DNA of 64,000 bases from Bradyrhizobium cosmicum. GTDB lineage: Bacteria > Pseudomonadota > Alphaproteobacteria > Rhizobiales > Xanthobacteraceae. The notes under the pieces were generated by a model. It searched no databases. It saw only the letters and a program-made list of their open reading frames with translations, and was not told the DNA's origin. This document shows, in pieces, positions 53,740 through 61,508 of this stretch (position 1 is its first letter; the number at the start of each line of letters is the position of its first letter). The translations under genes were made by a program, and so were the position numbers. The DNA lies in the NCBI RefSeq assembly GCF_007290395.2, contig NZ_CP041656.2:5704001-5768000 (forward strand). The letters are read 5' to 3'.

Positions 53740-53983
53740 GGTTTGCCCTGACTTTGTCTTTGGCACGATTGGTGCAGGTCTACGTTGTATGTCGCGATTG
53801 GGTTCCACCCCCGGATTAGTCCGGTGTGGAGGTCGCCACTTCGTGATGCCCTACATATGCCTAAGCCGATAAGGTGGGGATAGGTTAATTCAACGAATAC
53901 ATGGTCTTCCTGCAAGTCTAGCATAAGGCCCATGTGAGGGAATGACGACGCAGGAAAGCGCGGCAGGCTGAAGGAGCTGACGG

Positions 53984-54982
53984 ATGGCGGAGAGTGTCGA
54001 GAAGCTCGAAGACGGTATAGTCCGTTCGGCTGAGCAGGTGTCGGCCCAGGTACGCGCGGCGAAAGACGCGATCGCCTCGGTGATCTTCGGCCAGGATCGC
54101 GTGATCGAGAATACGCTGGTCACCATCCTCTCCGGCGGCCACGCGCTGTTGATCGGCGTGCCGGGTCTTGCCAAGACCAAGCTGGTCGAGACGCTCGGCG
54201 TCACGCTCGGTCTCGACGCCAAGCGCATCCAGTTCACGCCCGATCTGATGCCGTCGGACATTCTCGGCGCCGAAGTGCTGGACGAGAGCACCGCGGGCAA
54301 GCGCGCCTTCCGCTTCATCTCCGGCCCGGTGTTCGCGCAACTCCTGATGGCCGACGAGATCAACCGTGCCAGCCCGCGCACGCAGTCGGCGCTGCTGCAG
54401 GCGATGCAGGAGCAGCACATCACCGTTGCCGGCGCGCGCCATGACTTGCCGAAGCCGTTCCACGTGCTCGCCACGCAAAACCCGCTGGAGCAGGAAGGCA
54501 CCTATCCGCTGCCCGAAGCGCAGCTCGACCGCTTCCTGATGGAGATCGACGTCGACTATCCCGATCGCGACGCCGAGCGCCGCATCCTGTTCGAGACCAC
54601 CGGCGCGGACGAAACGCTGGCCAAGGGCTCGATGAGCGCGGATGCGCTGATCACCGCGCAGCGGCTGGTCCGCCGCCTGCCGGTCGGCGACTCCGTGGTG
54701 GAAGCGATCCTGTCGCTGGTCCGTTCGGCCCGTCCGGGCGAAGAGAGCGGCGAGACCGGCAAGTTCATCGCCTGGGGCCCCGGCCCGCGCGCCAGCCAAT
54801 CCTTGATGCTTGCCGTGCGCGCACGCGCGCTGATCGACGGGCGCCTCGCACCGTCAATCGACGACGTGCTCGATCTTGCCGAGCCCGTGCTGAAGCACCG
54901 CATGGCGCTGACGTTCCAGGCGCGCGCCGAAGGCCGCACGATTCCGGACGTGATCAAGCAATTGAAGACGCGGATCGGTTGA
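53984..54982 (+). CDS. MoxR-type AAA+ ATPase
   Basis: 332 residues. VIFGQDRVIENTLVTILSGGHALLIGVPGLAKTKLVET carries the Walker A loop GVPGLAKT (about 54-61). MADEINRASPRTQSALLQAMQE is Walker B and sensor region, typical of MoxR. QEGTYPLPEAQLDRFL follows. MoxR proteins act as chaperones that activate or load metals into partner complexes, usually von Willebrand-domain proteins. A DUF58 gene and two large membrane proteins follow with tight coupling. GGAG precedes the ATG. Confidence 0.93.
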   Translation: MAESVEKLEDGIVRSAEQVSAQVRAAKDAIASVIFGQDRVIENTLVTILSGGHALLIGVPGLAKTKLVETLGVTLGLDAKRIQFTPDLMPSDILGAEVLDESTAGKRAFRFISGPVFAQLLMADEINRASPRTQSALLQAMQEQHITVAGARHDLPKPFHVLATQNPLEQEGTYPLPEAQLDRFLMEIDVDYPDRDAERRILFETTGADETLAKGSMSADALITAQRLVRRLPVGDSVVEAILSLVRSARPGEESGETGKFIAWGPGPRASQSLMLAVRARALIDGRLAPSIDDVLDLAEPVLKHRMALTFQARAEGRTIPDVIKQLKTRIG

Positions 54983-55926
54983 TGGCCGCAGAAAACGGGC
55001 GCGCAGCGAAGGAGACAGTTGCGATCCGACGTGCCGATGGCGAAAGCCGTACGCTCGCCGCTTCGCTGCCGCGCCTGGTGCTCGAAGCCCGCCGTATCGC
55101 CGCCAACGTCATCCACGGCCTGCACGGAAGGCGCCGCGCCGGCTCCGGCGAGAATTTCTGGCAGTACCGCCGCTTCGTCTCCGGCGAGCCTGCGCAGAAC
55201 GTCGACTGGCGGCGCTCGGCGCGGGACGACCATCTCTATGTCCGCGAGCTCGAATGGGAAGCCTCGCACACGGTCTGGATCTGGCCCGACCGCTCGCCGT
55301 CGATGGCGTTCGCCTCGAAGACCGCGCGCGAATCCAAGCTGGAGCGGACGCTGATCGTCGCCTTCGCGCTGGCCGAGCTGCTGGTCGCCGGCGGCGAACG
55401 CGTCGGCATTCCCGGCCTGATGGCGCCGACCACGAGCCGCAGCATTATCGACAAGATGGCGCAGGCGATGCTGCATGACGATGCCGATCGGCTGAGCCTG
55501 CCGCCGTCCTTCGTGCCCGCGGCACTGGCCGAGACGATCGTGCTGTCGGATTTCTGGTCGCCGATCTCGGAGATCAGGACCACGCTCGCCGGACTGTCCG
55601 GTTCCGGCGCGCATGGCACGCTGGTGCAGGTCGTCGATCCCGCCGAGGAATCGTTCCCCTATTCCGGACGCGTCGAGTTCGTCGAGCCGGAGGGCTTCGG
55701 CGTGATTACCGCCGGCCGCGCCGAAAGCTGGGCGCAGGATTACACCGCGCGGCTCGCGCTGCACCGCGACCAGATCCGCGCCGAGACGCGCAAGCTCGAC
55801 TGGCTGTTCACGACGCATGCGACCGACCGCTCCGCCGCCGAGCTGCTGCTGTTTCTGCACGCCGGCATGCAGGTGAGCAAGTCCGGCGCCCGTACCACCT
55901 CCATCAAGGCGGGGCCCGCCGCATGA
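54982..55926 (+). CDS. DUF58 protein (MoxR-associated)
   Basis: 314 residues from ATG 54982, in a TGATG overlap with MoxR. GSGENFWQYRRFVSGEPAQNVDWRRSARDDHLYVRELEWEAS is the DUF58 core, followed by WPDRSPSMAF, which resembles the DXSXS metal-site loop of von Willebrand A domains (here D-x-S-x-S). DUF58 proteins usually pair with MoxR and BatA/BatB-like membrane proteins in stress tolerance or surface complexes. It overlaps the next gene (ATGA). Confidence 0.9.
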   Translation: MAAENGRAAKETVAIRRADGESRTLAASLPRLVLEARRIAANVIHGLHGRRRAGSGENFWQYRRFVSGEPAQNVDWRRSARDDHLYVRELEWEASHTVWIWPDRSPSMAFASKTARESKLERTLIVAFALAELLVAGGERVGIPGLMAPTTSRSIIDKMAQAMLHDDADRLSLPPSFVPAALAETIVLSDFWSPISEIRTTLAGLSGSGAHGTLVQVVDPAEESFPYSGRVEFVEPEGFGVITAGRAESWAQDYTARLALHRDQIRAETRKLDWLFTTHATDRSAAELLLFLHAGMQVSKSGARTTSIKAGPAA

Positions 55927-58736
55927 TGGGATTGCCGCTCGCCTTCACCGAACCGCTGCTCCTGCTCGGCCTCGTCAGCCTGCCGGTGCTGTGGTGGCTT
56001 TTGCGCGTGATGCCGCCGCGGCCGCGCCGCATCGAATTTCCGCCGACGCGCCTGCTGTTCGACATCGCGCCAAGGGAAGAGACGCCTTCGCGGACGCCGT
56101 GGTGGCTGACCGCGCTACGCCTGCTGGCTGCGGCGCTCGTGATTTTCGCCGCCGCCGGCCCGATCTGGAATCCGCCAACAGGCGCTGCGGGCAGCAAGGC
56201 GCCGCTGATGATCATGCTCGACGACGGCTGGAGCGCGGCATCGCACTGGGACATCAGGATCAGGGCCGCCGACGAACTGATCGCCAGCGCCGACACCGAC
56301 CGCCGCGCGATCGCGCTGGTGCCGCTGTCCGAGCCGAACCGCGACATCACCCTGATGCCGGCAGGCGCGGCGCGCGTGGCGCTGCGGCAGCTGGCGCCAA
56401 AGCCCTATTCGATCGATCGCGTCGACACGCTGACCGCCGTCGACCGTTTCCTGAAGGCCACCGGCGACTGCGAGATCGCCTGGCTGTCGGACGGCATCGA
56501 CACCGGGCGCGGCGAGGACTTCGTGCAGGCTCTCGGCAAGACCGTCGGCGATCGCAGCCTGACCGTGTTCGAAGGTGGCACGTCGTCGCCGCTGGCGCTG
56601 GTCGCGGCCGAAAACGCCGCCGCCAAGATGACCGTGAAGGTGCTGCGCACCGACAGCGGCATCACCATCGGTACCGTGCGCGCGCTGGACCAGAAGGCCT
56701 CGCCGATCGGCGAAGCACGCTATTCGTTCGGCCCGCAGGACAAGGAGACCGAAGCCGCGTTCGACCTGCCGGTCGAGCTGCGCAACGACATCACGCGGCT
56801 CGAGATCACGGGCGAGCGTTCGGCCGGCGCGGTGCAGCTGCTTGACAAGCGCTGGCGCCGCCGCGCCATCGGCATCGTCACCGGCACGACCAGCGAGACC
56901 GCGCAGCCGCTGCTGGCTCCGACCTTCTACCTCACCCGCGCGCTGGCGCCGTTCGCCGACGTGCGGCTGGCTGACAAGGGCTCGCCGCAGCAGGGCATCA
57001 CGCAATTCCTCGACCAGAAGCTGCCGATGATCATCCTCGCCGATGTCGGCACCGTCGCCCCCGAAATCCGTGAGCGCCTCAACGCCTGGATCGAGCAGGG
57101 CGGCGTGCTGGTGCGGTTCGCAGGCCCTCGTCTGGCGCAGGCCGAGGACGATCTCGTTCCGGTCAAGCTGCGCAAGGGTGGTCGAACGCTCGGCGGCAGC
57201 CTGACCTGGGAGAAGCCGCAGCATCTTGCATCCTTCGCGGCCGACGGGCCGTTCTCAGGCGTCGTCGTGCCCAAGGACATCACCGTGAGCCGGCAGGTGC
57301 TGGCCGAGCCCGACGCCGTGCTCGCCACCAAGAGCTGGGCCTCGCTGGAAGACGGCACGCCGCTCGTCACCGGCGAGCATCGCGGCAAGGGCCTGGTCAG
57401 CCTGTTCCACGTCAGCGCCGACATGCGCTGGTCCGATCTGCCGATGTCCGGCACTTTCGTCGAAATGCTACGGCGGATCGTCGATATGTCCGGCTACACC
57501 GCCAAGCCCGGCCCCGGGGTCGCCGGCGAGGCGACCGCCGAGACGGTGGCGCCGCTGCACATCCTCGACGGCTTCGGCGCCTTCGGTCCGCCGCCGGCCA
57601 CCGCCAAGCCGCTGCCCGCGGATTACCGCGACCGCGCCACACCCGATCATCCGCCCGGCTTCTACGGTCCGGCAGAAGGACCGCTCGCCGTGAATACCCT
57701 TGCTAGCGCCGACCGCATCGCCGCGCTGAACACCGCGAGCCTGCGCGCCCGGCACGCCACCTACACCAATGCCGAGCCGCGCGATTTGCGCGGCTGGCTG
57801 CTGTCAACGGCGCTCGCGCTGTTCCTGATCGACGCCATCATCGTCGCGGTGCTCGGCGGCGGCATCGCCGCGCTGCTGCGCCGGCGCGCCGCGCCGGCCA
57901 TGATCGTGCTCGGGCTACTGCTCGCGGGTCTCAGCGTGGTCACGCCGACGCCGTCGCGCGCCGACAGCGCCTCGGACGAGTTCGCCATGAAGGCGGTGTC
58001 GCAGACCCACCTCGCCTATGTCGTCACAGGCAATGCCGAAGTCGATTCCATCGTCAAGTCCGGGTTATCAGGACTGACGCAGTTCCTGGCGCAGCGCACC
58101 GCGCTCGAGGCCGGCGACCCCGTCGGCATCGATCCCGGCCGCGACGAGCTTGCCTTCTTTCCGCTGATCTACTGGCCGATCGTGCCCGGTGCGCCCAAGC
58201 CGCCGCAGGATGCCATCAACAAGATCGACGCCTACATGAAGCAGGGCGGCACCGTGCTGTTCGACACCCGCGACGCGATCGAAGCGCCGCCCGGCGAGAA
58301 CGGCGCCGCGCAGACCCCGGCCATGCAGACGCTGCGCGAGATCCTGTCGTCGCTCGACGTGCCGGAGCTCGAGCCGGTGCCGCGCGAGCACGTGCTGACC
58401 AAGACCTTCTATCTGCTGCGCGACTTTCCCGGCCGCTTCAGCACCGGCCAGACCTGGGTCGAAGCGCTGCCGCGCGACGAGGACGAGGACAGCGCGCAGC
58501 GGCCCGCGCGCGGCGGCGACGGCGTCTCGCCGATCATCATTACCTCGAACGATCTTGCCGGCGCCTGGGCGGTTCGGCTCGACGGTCAGTACATGCTGCC
58601 GGTGGCCGGCGGCGACGCCCGCCAGCGCGAATTCGCCTACCGCGCCGGCGCCAATATCGTGATGTACACGCTGACCGGCAACTACAAGGCCGACCAGGTG
58701 CACGCACCGGCCCTGATCGAGCGGCTGGGGCAATAG
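55923..58736 (+). CDS. Large DUF4159/BatA-like membrane protein
   Basis: 937 residues. Two N-terminal membrane helices (LLLLGLVSLPVLWWLLRVM; LTALRLLAAALVIFAAAGPIW), a von Willebrand-like part (LMIMLDDGWSAAS, IAWLSDGIDTG), a central region with a glutamine amidotransferase-like fold (ERLNAWIEQGGVLVRF), two more helices (about 620-665), and a C-terminal DUF4159 (TVLFDTRDAIE, VLTKTFYLLRDFPGRF). It is a fusion of the BatA type. Partners are MoxR and DUF58; function unknown, probably envelope. Confidence 0.88.
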   Translation: MMGLPLAFTEPLLLLGLVSLPVLWWLLRVMPPRPRRIEFPPTRLLFDIAPREETPSRTPWWLTALRLLAAALVIFAAAGPIWNPPTGAAGSKAPLMIMLDDGWSAASHWDIRIRAADELIASADTDRRAIALVPLSEPNRDITLMPAGAARVALRQLAPKPYSIDRVDTLTAVDRFLKATGDCEIAWLSDGIDTGRGEDFVQALGKTVGDRSLTVFEGGTSSPLALVAAENAAAKMTVKVLRTDSGITIGTVRALDQKASPIGEARYSFGPQDKETEAAFDLPVELRNDITRLEITGERSAGAVQLLDKRWRRRAIGIVTGTTSETAQPLLAPTFYLTRALAPFADVRLADKGSPQQGITQFLDQKLPMIILADVGTVAPEIRERLNAWIEQGGVLVRFAGPRLAQAEDDLVPVKLRKGGRTLGGSLTWEKPQHLASFAADGPFSGVVVPKDITVSRQVLAEPDAVLATKSWASLEDGTPLVTGEHRGKGLVSLFHVSADMRWSDLPMSGTFVEMLRRIVDMSGYTAKPGPGVAGEATAETVAPLHILDGFGAFGPPPATAKPLPADYRDRATPDHPPGFYGPAEGPLAVNTLASADRIAALNTASLRARHATYTNAEPRDLRGWLLSTALALFLIDAIIVAVLGGGIAALLRRRAAPAMIVLGLLLAGLSVVTPTPSRADSASDEFAMKAVSQTHLAYVVTGNAEVDSIVKSGLSGLTQFLAQRTALEAGDPVGIDPGRDELAFFPLIYWPIVPGAPKPPQDAINKIDAYMKQGGTVLFDTRDAIEAPPGENGAAQTPAMQTLREILSSLDVPELEPVPREHVLTKTFYLLRDFPGRFSTGQTWVEALPRDEDEDSAQRPARGGDGVSPIIITSNDLAGAWAVRLDGQYMLPVAGGDARQREFAYRAGANIVMYTLTGNYKADQVHAPALIERLGQ

Positions 58737-58743
58737 GATCGCC

Positions 58744-60807
58744 ATGAATTACGGCATCGCGTTCACGCCGCTCGTCCCCGCCATCGTCCTGTGGCTCGCG
58801 CTCGCCGCGATCGTGGTCATTGTGATCGTGCTGCTGGTGGCGCGTGCGCGCGGCGCCGCCGTGCGCGTGGCCGCGCTGGCGCTGTTCCTGCTGGCGCTCG
58901 CCAATCCCTCCTTCACGCGCGAGGACCGCGATCCCCTCACCTCGGTTGCCGCCGTGGTCGTCGACAAGAGCCCGAGCCAGAATTTCGGCAAGCGCAACGA
59001 GGAAGCCGCGAAGGCGCAGGAGGCGCTGGTCGACGGCCTGAAGAAGATCAAGGGGCTGGAAGTCCGCGTCGTCGATGCCGGCCAGGCCGACGGCGAGACT
59101 GACGGCACCAAGCTGTTCGGCGCGCTGGCCTCGGCATTGTCGGACGTGCCGGTCGACCGCGTCGCCGGCGCGTTCCTGATCACCGACGGCCGCGTCCACG
59201 ACATTCCGGCCAACGCCGCAGCGCTCGGTTTCCAGGCGCCGGTACACGCGTTGATCACCGGGCAGAAGGACGAGCGCGATCGCCGCATCGCGATCACGGC
59301 CGCGCCGCGCTTCGGCATCGTCGGGCAGAACCAGACCATCACTTACCGCCTCGACGATCAGGGGGTCACCGGCGAGCGCGCCAAGGTCACGATCCGCCGG
59401 GACGGCGAAGTCCTCAGCGAGCGCACGCTGGGAAGCGGCCAGTCCGCAAGCGTCGACGTCGACATCAAGCATGCCGGACCGAACATCGTCGAGATCGAGG
59501 CCTCGCCGCTCGAGCGAGAGCTGACGCCGGTGAACAACCGCGCCGTCGTCGCCATCGACGGCGTGCGCGACAAGCTGCGCGTGCTGCTGGTCTCGGGCGA
59601 GCCGCATTCGGGCGAGCGCACCTGGCGCAATTTGCTGAAGTCCGACGCCAGCGTCGACCTGGTGCATTTCACGATTCTGCGTCCGCCGGAGAAGCAGGAC
59701 GGCACGCCGATCAACGAATTGTCGCTGATCGCGTTTCCGACCCGCGAGCTGTTCCAACAGAAGATCAACGAATTCCAGCTGATCATCTTCGACCGCTACG
59801 CCCGCCAGGGCGTGCTGCCGATCGCCTATTTCGACAACATCGCGCGCTATGTCCGCGCGGGCGGCGCCGTGCTGGTCTCGGCCGGTCCCGACTATGCGTC
59901 GAACACCAGCATCTGGCGTACGCCGCTGGACTCGGTGCTGCCGGCAGAACCCGTCGGCGTGACCGAGAAGCCGTTCTATGCGCATCTGTCCGATGTCGGC
60001 AAACGCCACCCGGTCACGCGCGGTCTGGAAGGCGCCGCAAGCGAGCCGCCGCGCTGGAGCCGGTTCTTCCGCACCGTCGACACCCGCAACTCCGTCAACC
60101 CGCCGGTGATGACGGGCGCCGACGGCAAGCCGCTGCTGTTCCTGTCGCGCTTCGGCGAAGGCCGCGTCGCGCTGCTGCTCTCCGACCACATCTGGCTGTG
60201 GGCGCGCGGATATGAGGGCGGCGGCCCGCATCTCGACCTGCTCAGGCGGATGTCGCACTGGCTGATGAAGCAGCCGGATCTCGACGAGGAGGCGCTGCGC
60301 CTGCAGGTGCAGGGCAAGGACCTCGTGGTGGTGCGCCAGACCATGGCGGACAGCGTCCAGCCGGTCAGCGTGACCTCGCCGTCGGGCGTGGCGCACGATC
60401 TGACGCTGAGCGCAGGCGATCCCGGCGAGTGGCGCGCCAGCCTTCCCGCGAACGAGCTCGGCCTGTGGCAGGCCACCGACGGCACGCTGAAGGCGCTGAT
60501 CAATGTCGGCCCGACCAATCCGAAGGAGTTTTCGGAGGTCACCTCCACCATCGACACATTGAAGCCGCTGACGCAGGCGACCGGCGGCAACGCCGTGCGC
60601 GTGGTCGACGGCGCCAGCGTCGAGCTGCCGCGCATCGTGCCGGTGCGCTCGACCGGCATGTTCGCCGGCGACGGCTGGATGGGCGTGCGGATGCGCGACG
60701 CCAGCGTCGTCAAGGGCGTCGGCGTGCTGCCGATCTTCGCCGGCCTGATCGGCCTGCTGCTGCTGCTCGGCGCCTTCGCCGCGACGTGGGTGCGCGAGGG
60801 GCGCTGA
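58744..60807 (+). CDS. Large BatB-like membrane protein with amidotransferase-like fold
   Basis: 687 residues. N-terminal membrane helices (about 10-55), von Willebrand-like segment VAAVVVDKSPSQNFG and FLITDGRVHDIP, CARDB/Ig-like middle (TITYRLDDQGVTGERAKV), then a class I amidotransferase-like domain without an obvious Cys nucleophile (LLVSGEPHSGERTWRNLL, IARYVRAGGAVLVSAGPDYA), and a last helix (VLPIFAGLIGLLLLLGAFA). It ends the MoxR operon 7 bp after the DUF4159 gene. Function unknown. Confidence 0.88.
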   Translation: MNYGIAFTPLVPAIVLWLALAAIVVIVIVLLVARARGAAVRVAALALFLLALANPSFTREDRDPLTSVAAVVVDKSPSQNFGKRNEEAAKAQEALVDGLKKIKGLEVRVVDAGQADGETDGTKLFGALASALSDVPVDRVAGAFLITDGRVHDIPANAAALGFQAPVHALITGQKDERDRRIAITAAPRFGIVGQNQTITYRLDDQGVTGERAKVTIRRDGEVLSERTLGSGQSASVDVDIKHAGPNIVEIEASPLERELTPVNNRAVVAIDGVRDKLRVLLVSGEPHSGERTWRNLLKSDASVDLVHFTILRPPEKQDGTPINELSLIAFPTRELFQQKINEFQLIIFDRYARQGVLPIAYFDNIARYVRAGGAVLVSAGPDYASNTSIWRTPLDSVLPAEPVGVTEKPFYAHLSDVGKRHPVTRGLEGAASEPPRWSRFFRTVDTRNSVNPPVMTGADGKPLLFLSRFGEGRVALLLSDHIWLWARGYEGGGPHLDLLRRMSHWLMKQPDLDEEALRLQVQGKDLVVVRQTMADSVQPVSVTSPSGVAHDLTLSAGDPGEWRASLPANELGLWQATDGTLKALINVGPTNPKEFSEVTSTIDTLKPLTQATGGNAVRVVDGASVELPRIVPVRSTGMFAGDGWMGVRMRDASVVKGVGVLPIFAGLIGLLLLLGAFAATWVREGR

Positions 60808-60889
60808 TCTCCCAGTGGCAGGAACGACACATCGCGTGGCGGCCTGCGCGCATGAGCTCGGCGGCGGTTGACATTCACTCACCGATCGC

Positions 60890-60912
60890 GCGATGTTACA
60901 TTATAACATCGC
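60890..60912. promoter_or_regulatory. Zur box upstream of the DUF2946-TonB receptor unit
   Basis: A perfect 9-bp dyad, GCGATGTTA (60890-60898) and TAACATCGC (60904-60912), with spacer CATTA. The 23-bp pattern matches the bacterial Zur consensus (GAAATGTTATA-N-TATAACATTTC) at 18 positions by my count. TTGACA lies at 60868-60873. The box is 48 bp before the DUF2946 ATG. Zur represses zinc-uptake genes when zinc is adequate. Confidence 0.82.
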
Positions 60913-60960
60913 GAAAGGCCGAGGGGATCGGTGCCTCGCGATGCGGGGTGGCGTTTCCAG

Positions 60961-61365
60961 ATGAAGTGGTTCCGGTCGAATATCAGGCACGGTGCCCGGC
61001 TCGCGTTGTTCGCGATGCTGGTGCAGCTCGCGCTGACGTTCGGCCACAGCCATTGGTTCGCCCAGGCGACGACGCTCGCCCAGTCCTCGCTTCAGCAGAC
61101 CGACAGCACCAGCAAAATCTCCTCGATCGACCGCGCTGCGGTCCAGAAGCAATCGCCCGCGGGCCCCGACCGCGAGCAGCCGGGCGACGACAATTGCGCG
61201 ATCTGCGCCGTCGTCGCGATGGCGGGTACCATCGTCTCCGCGACGCCGCCCCTGCTGCTGCTGCCGCAGGCGATCGAGCTGCTCTATCTCACCACAGACG
61301 CCGAATTCGTCCATCTGAAGTCGGCCGCATCGGCGTTCCAGCCGCGCGCCCCTCCCGCGTCCTGA
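60961..61365 (+). CDS. DUF2946-like small protein
   Basis: 134 residues from ATG 60961. An N-terminal hydrophobic segment (LALFAMLVQLALTFG) is followed by HSHWFAQ, then a polar region, and DDNCAICAVVAMAGTIVSAT, the paired Cys and hydrophobic block of DUF2946. Such proteins often neighbour copper or zinc uptake genes; the role is unknown. It lies behind a Zur box and before the TonB receptor, so it is probably zinc-linked. Confidence 0.78.
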   Translation: MKWFRSNIRHGARLALFAMLVQLALTFGHSHWFAQATTLAQSSLQQTDSTSKISSIDRAAVQKQSPAGPDREQPGDDNCAICAVVAMAGTIVSATPPLLLLPQAIELLYLTTDAEFVHLKSAASAFQPRAPPAS

Positions 61366-61508
61366 TCTCCAACGCTTGATCATGCCTGGGCTCGCCATGT
61401 CGGCGAATGCCCGGGAAACGTTGAAGTCGAATTCCGTCGCACCGCGACGGCAGGCCGCCTCCGAACAGCAACCACATCTGCGGACGGCGCCTGAGTGGAA
61501 TCAGGACC

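Noticed and set aside
58540..60882. A 780-residue open frame antisense to the BatB-like gene
   Set aside because: Arg/His/Gln-rich translation typical of a wrong frame; the plus-strand frame has clear membrane helices and family sequence.
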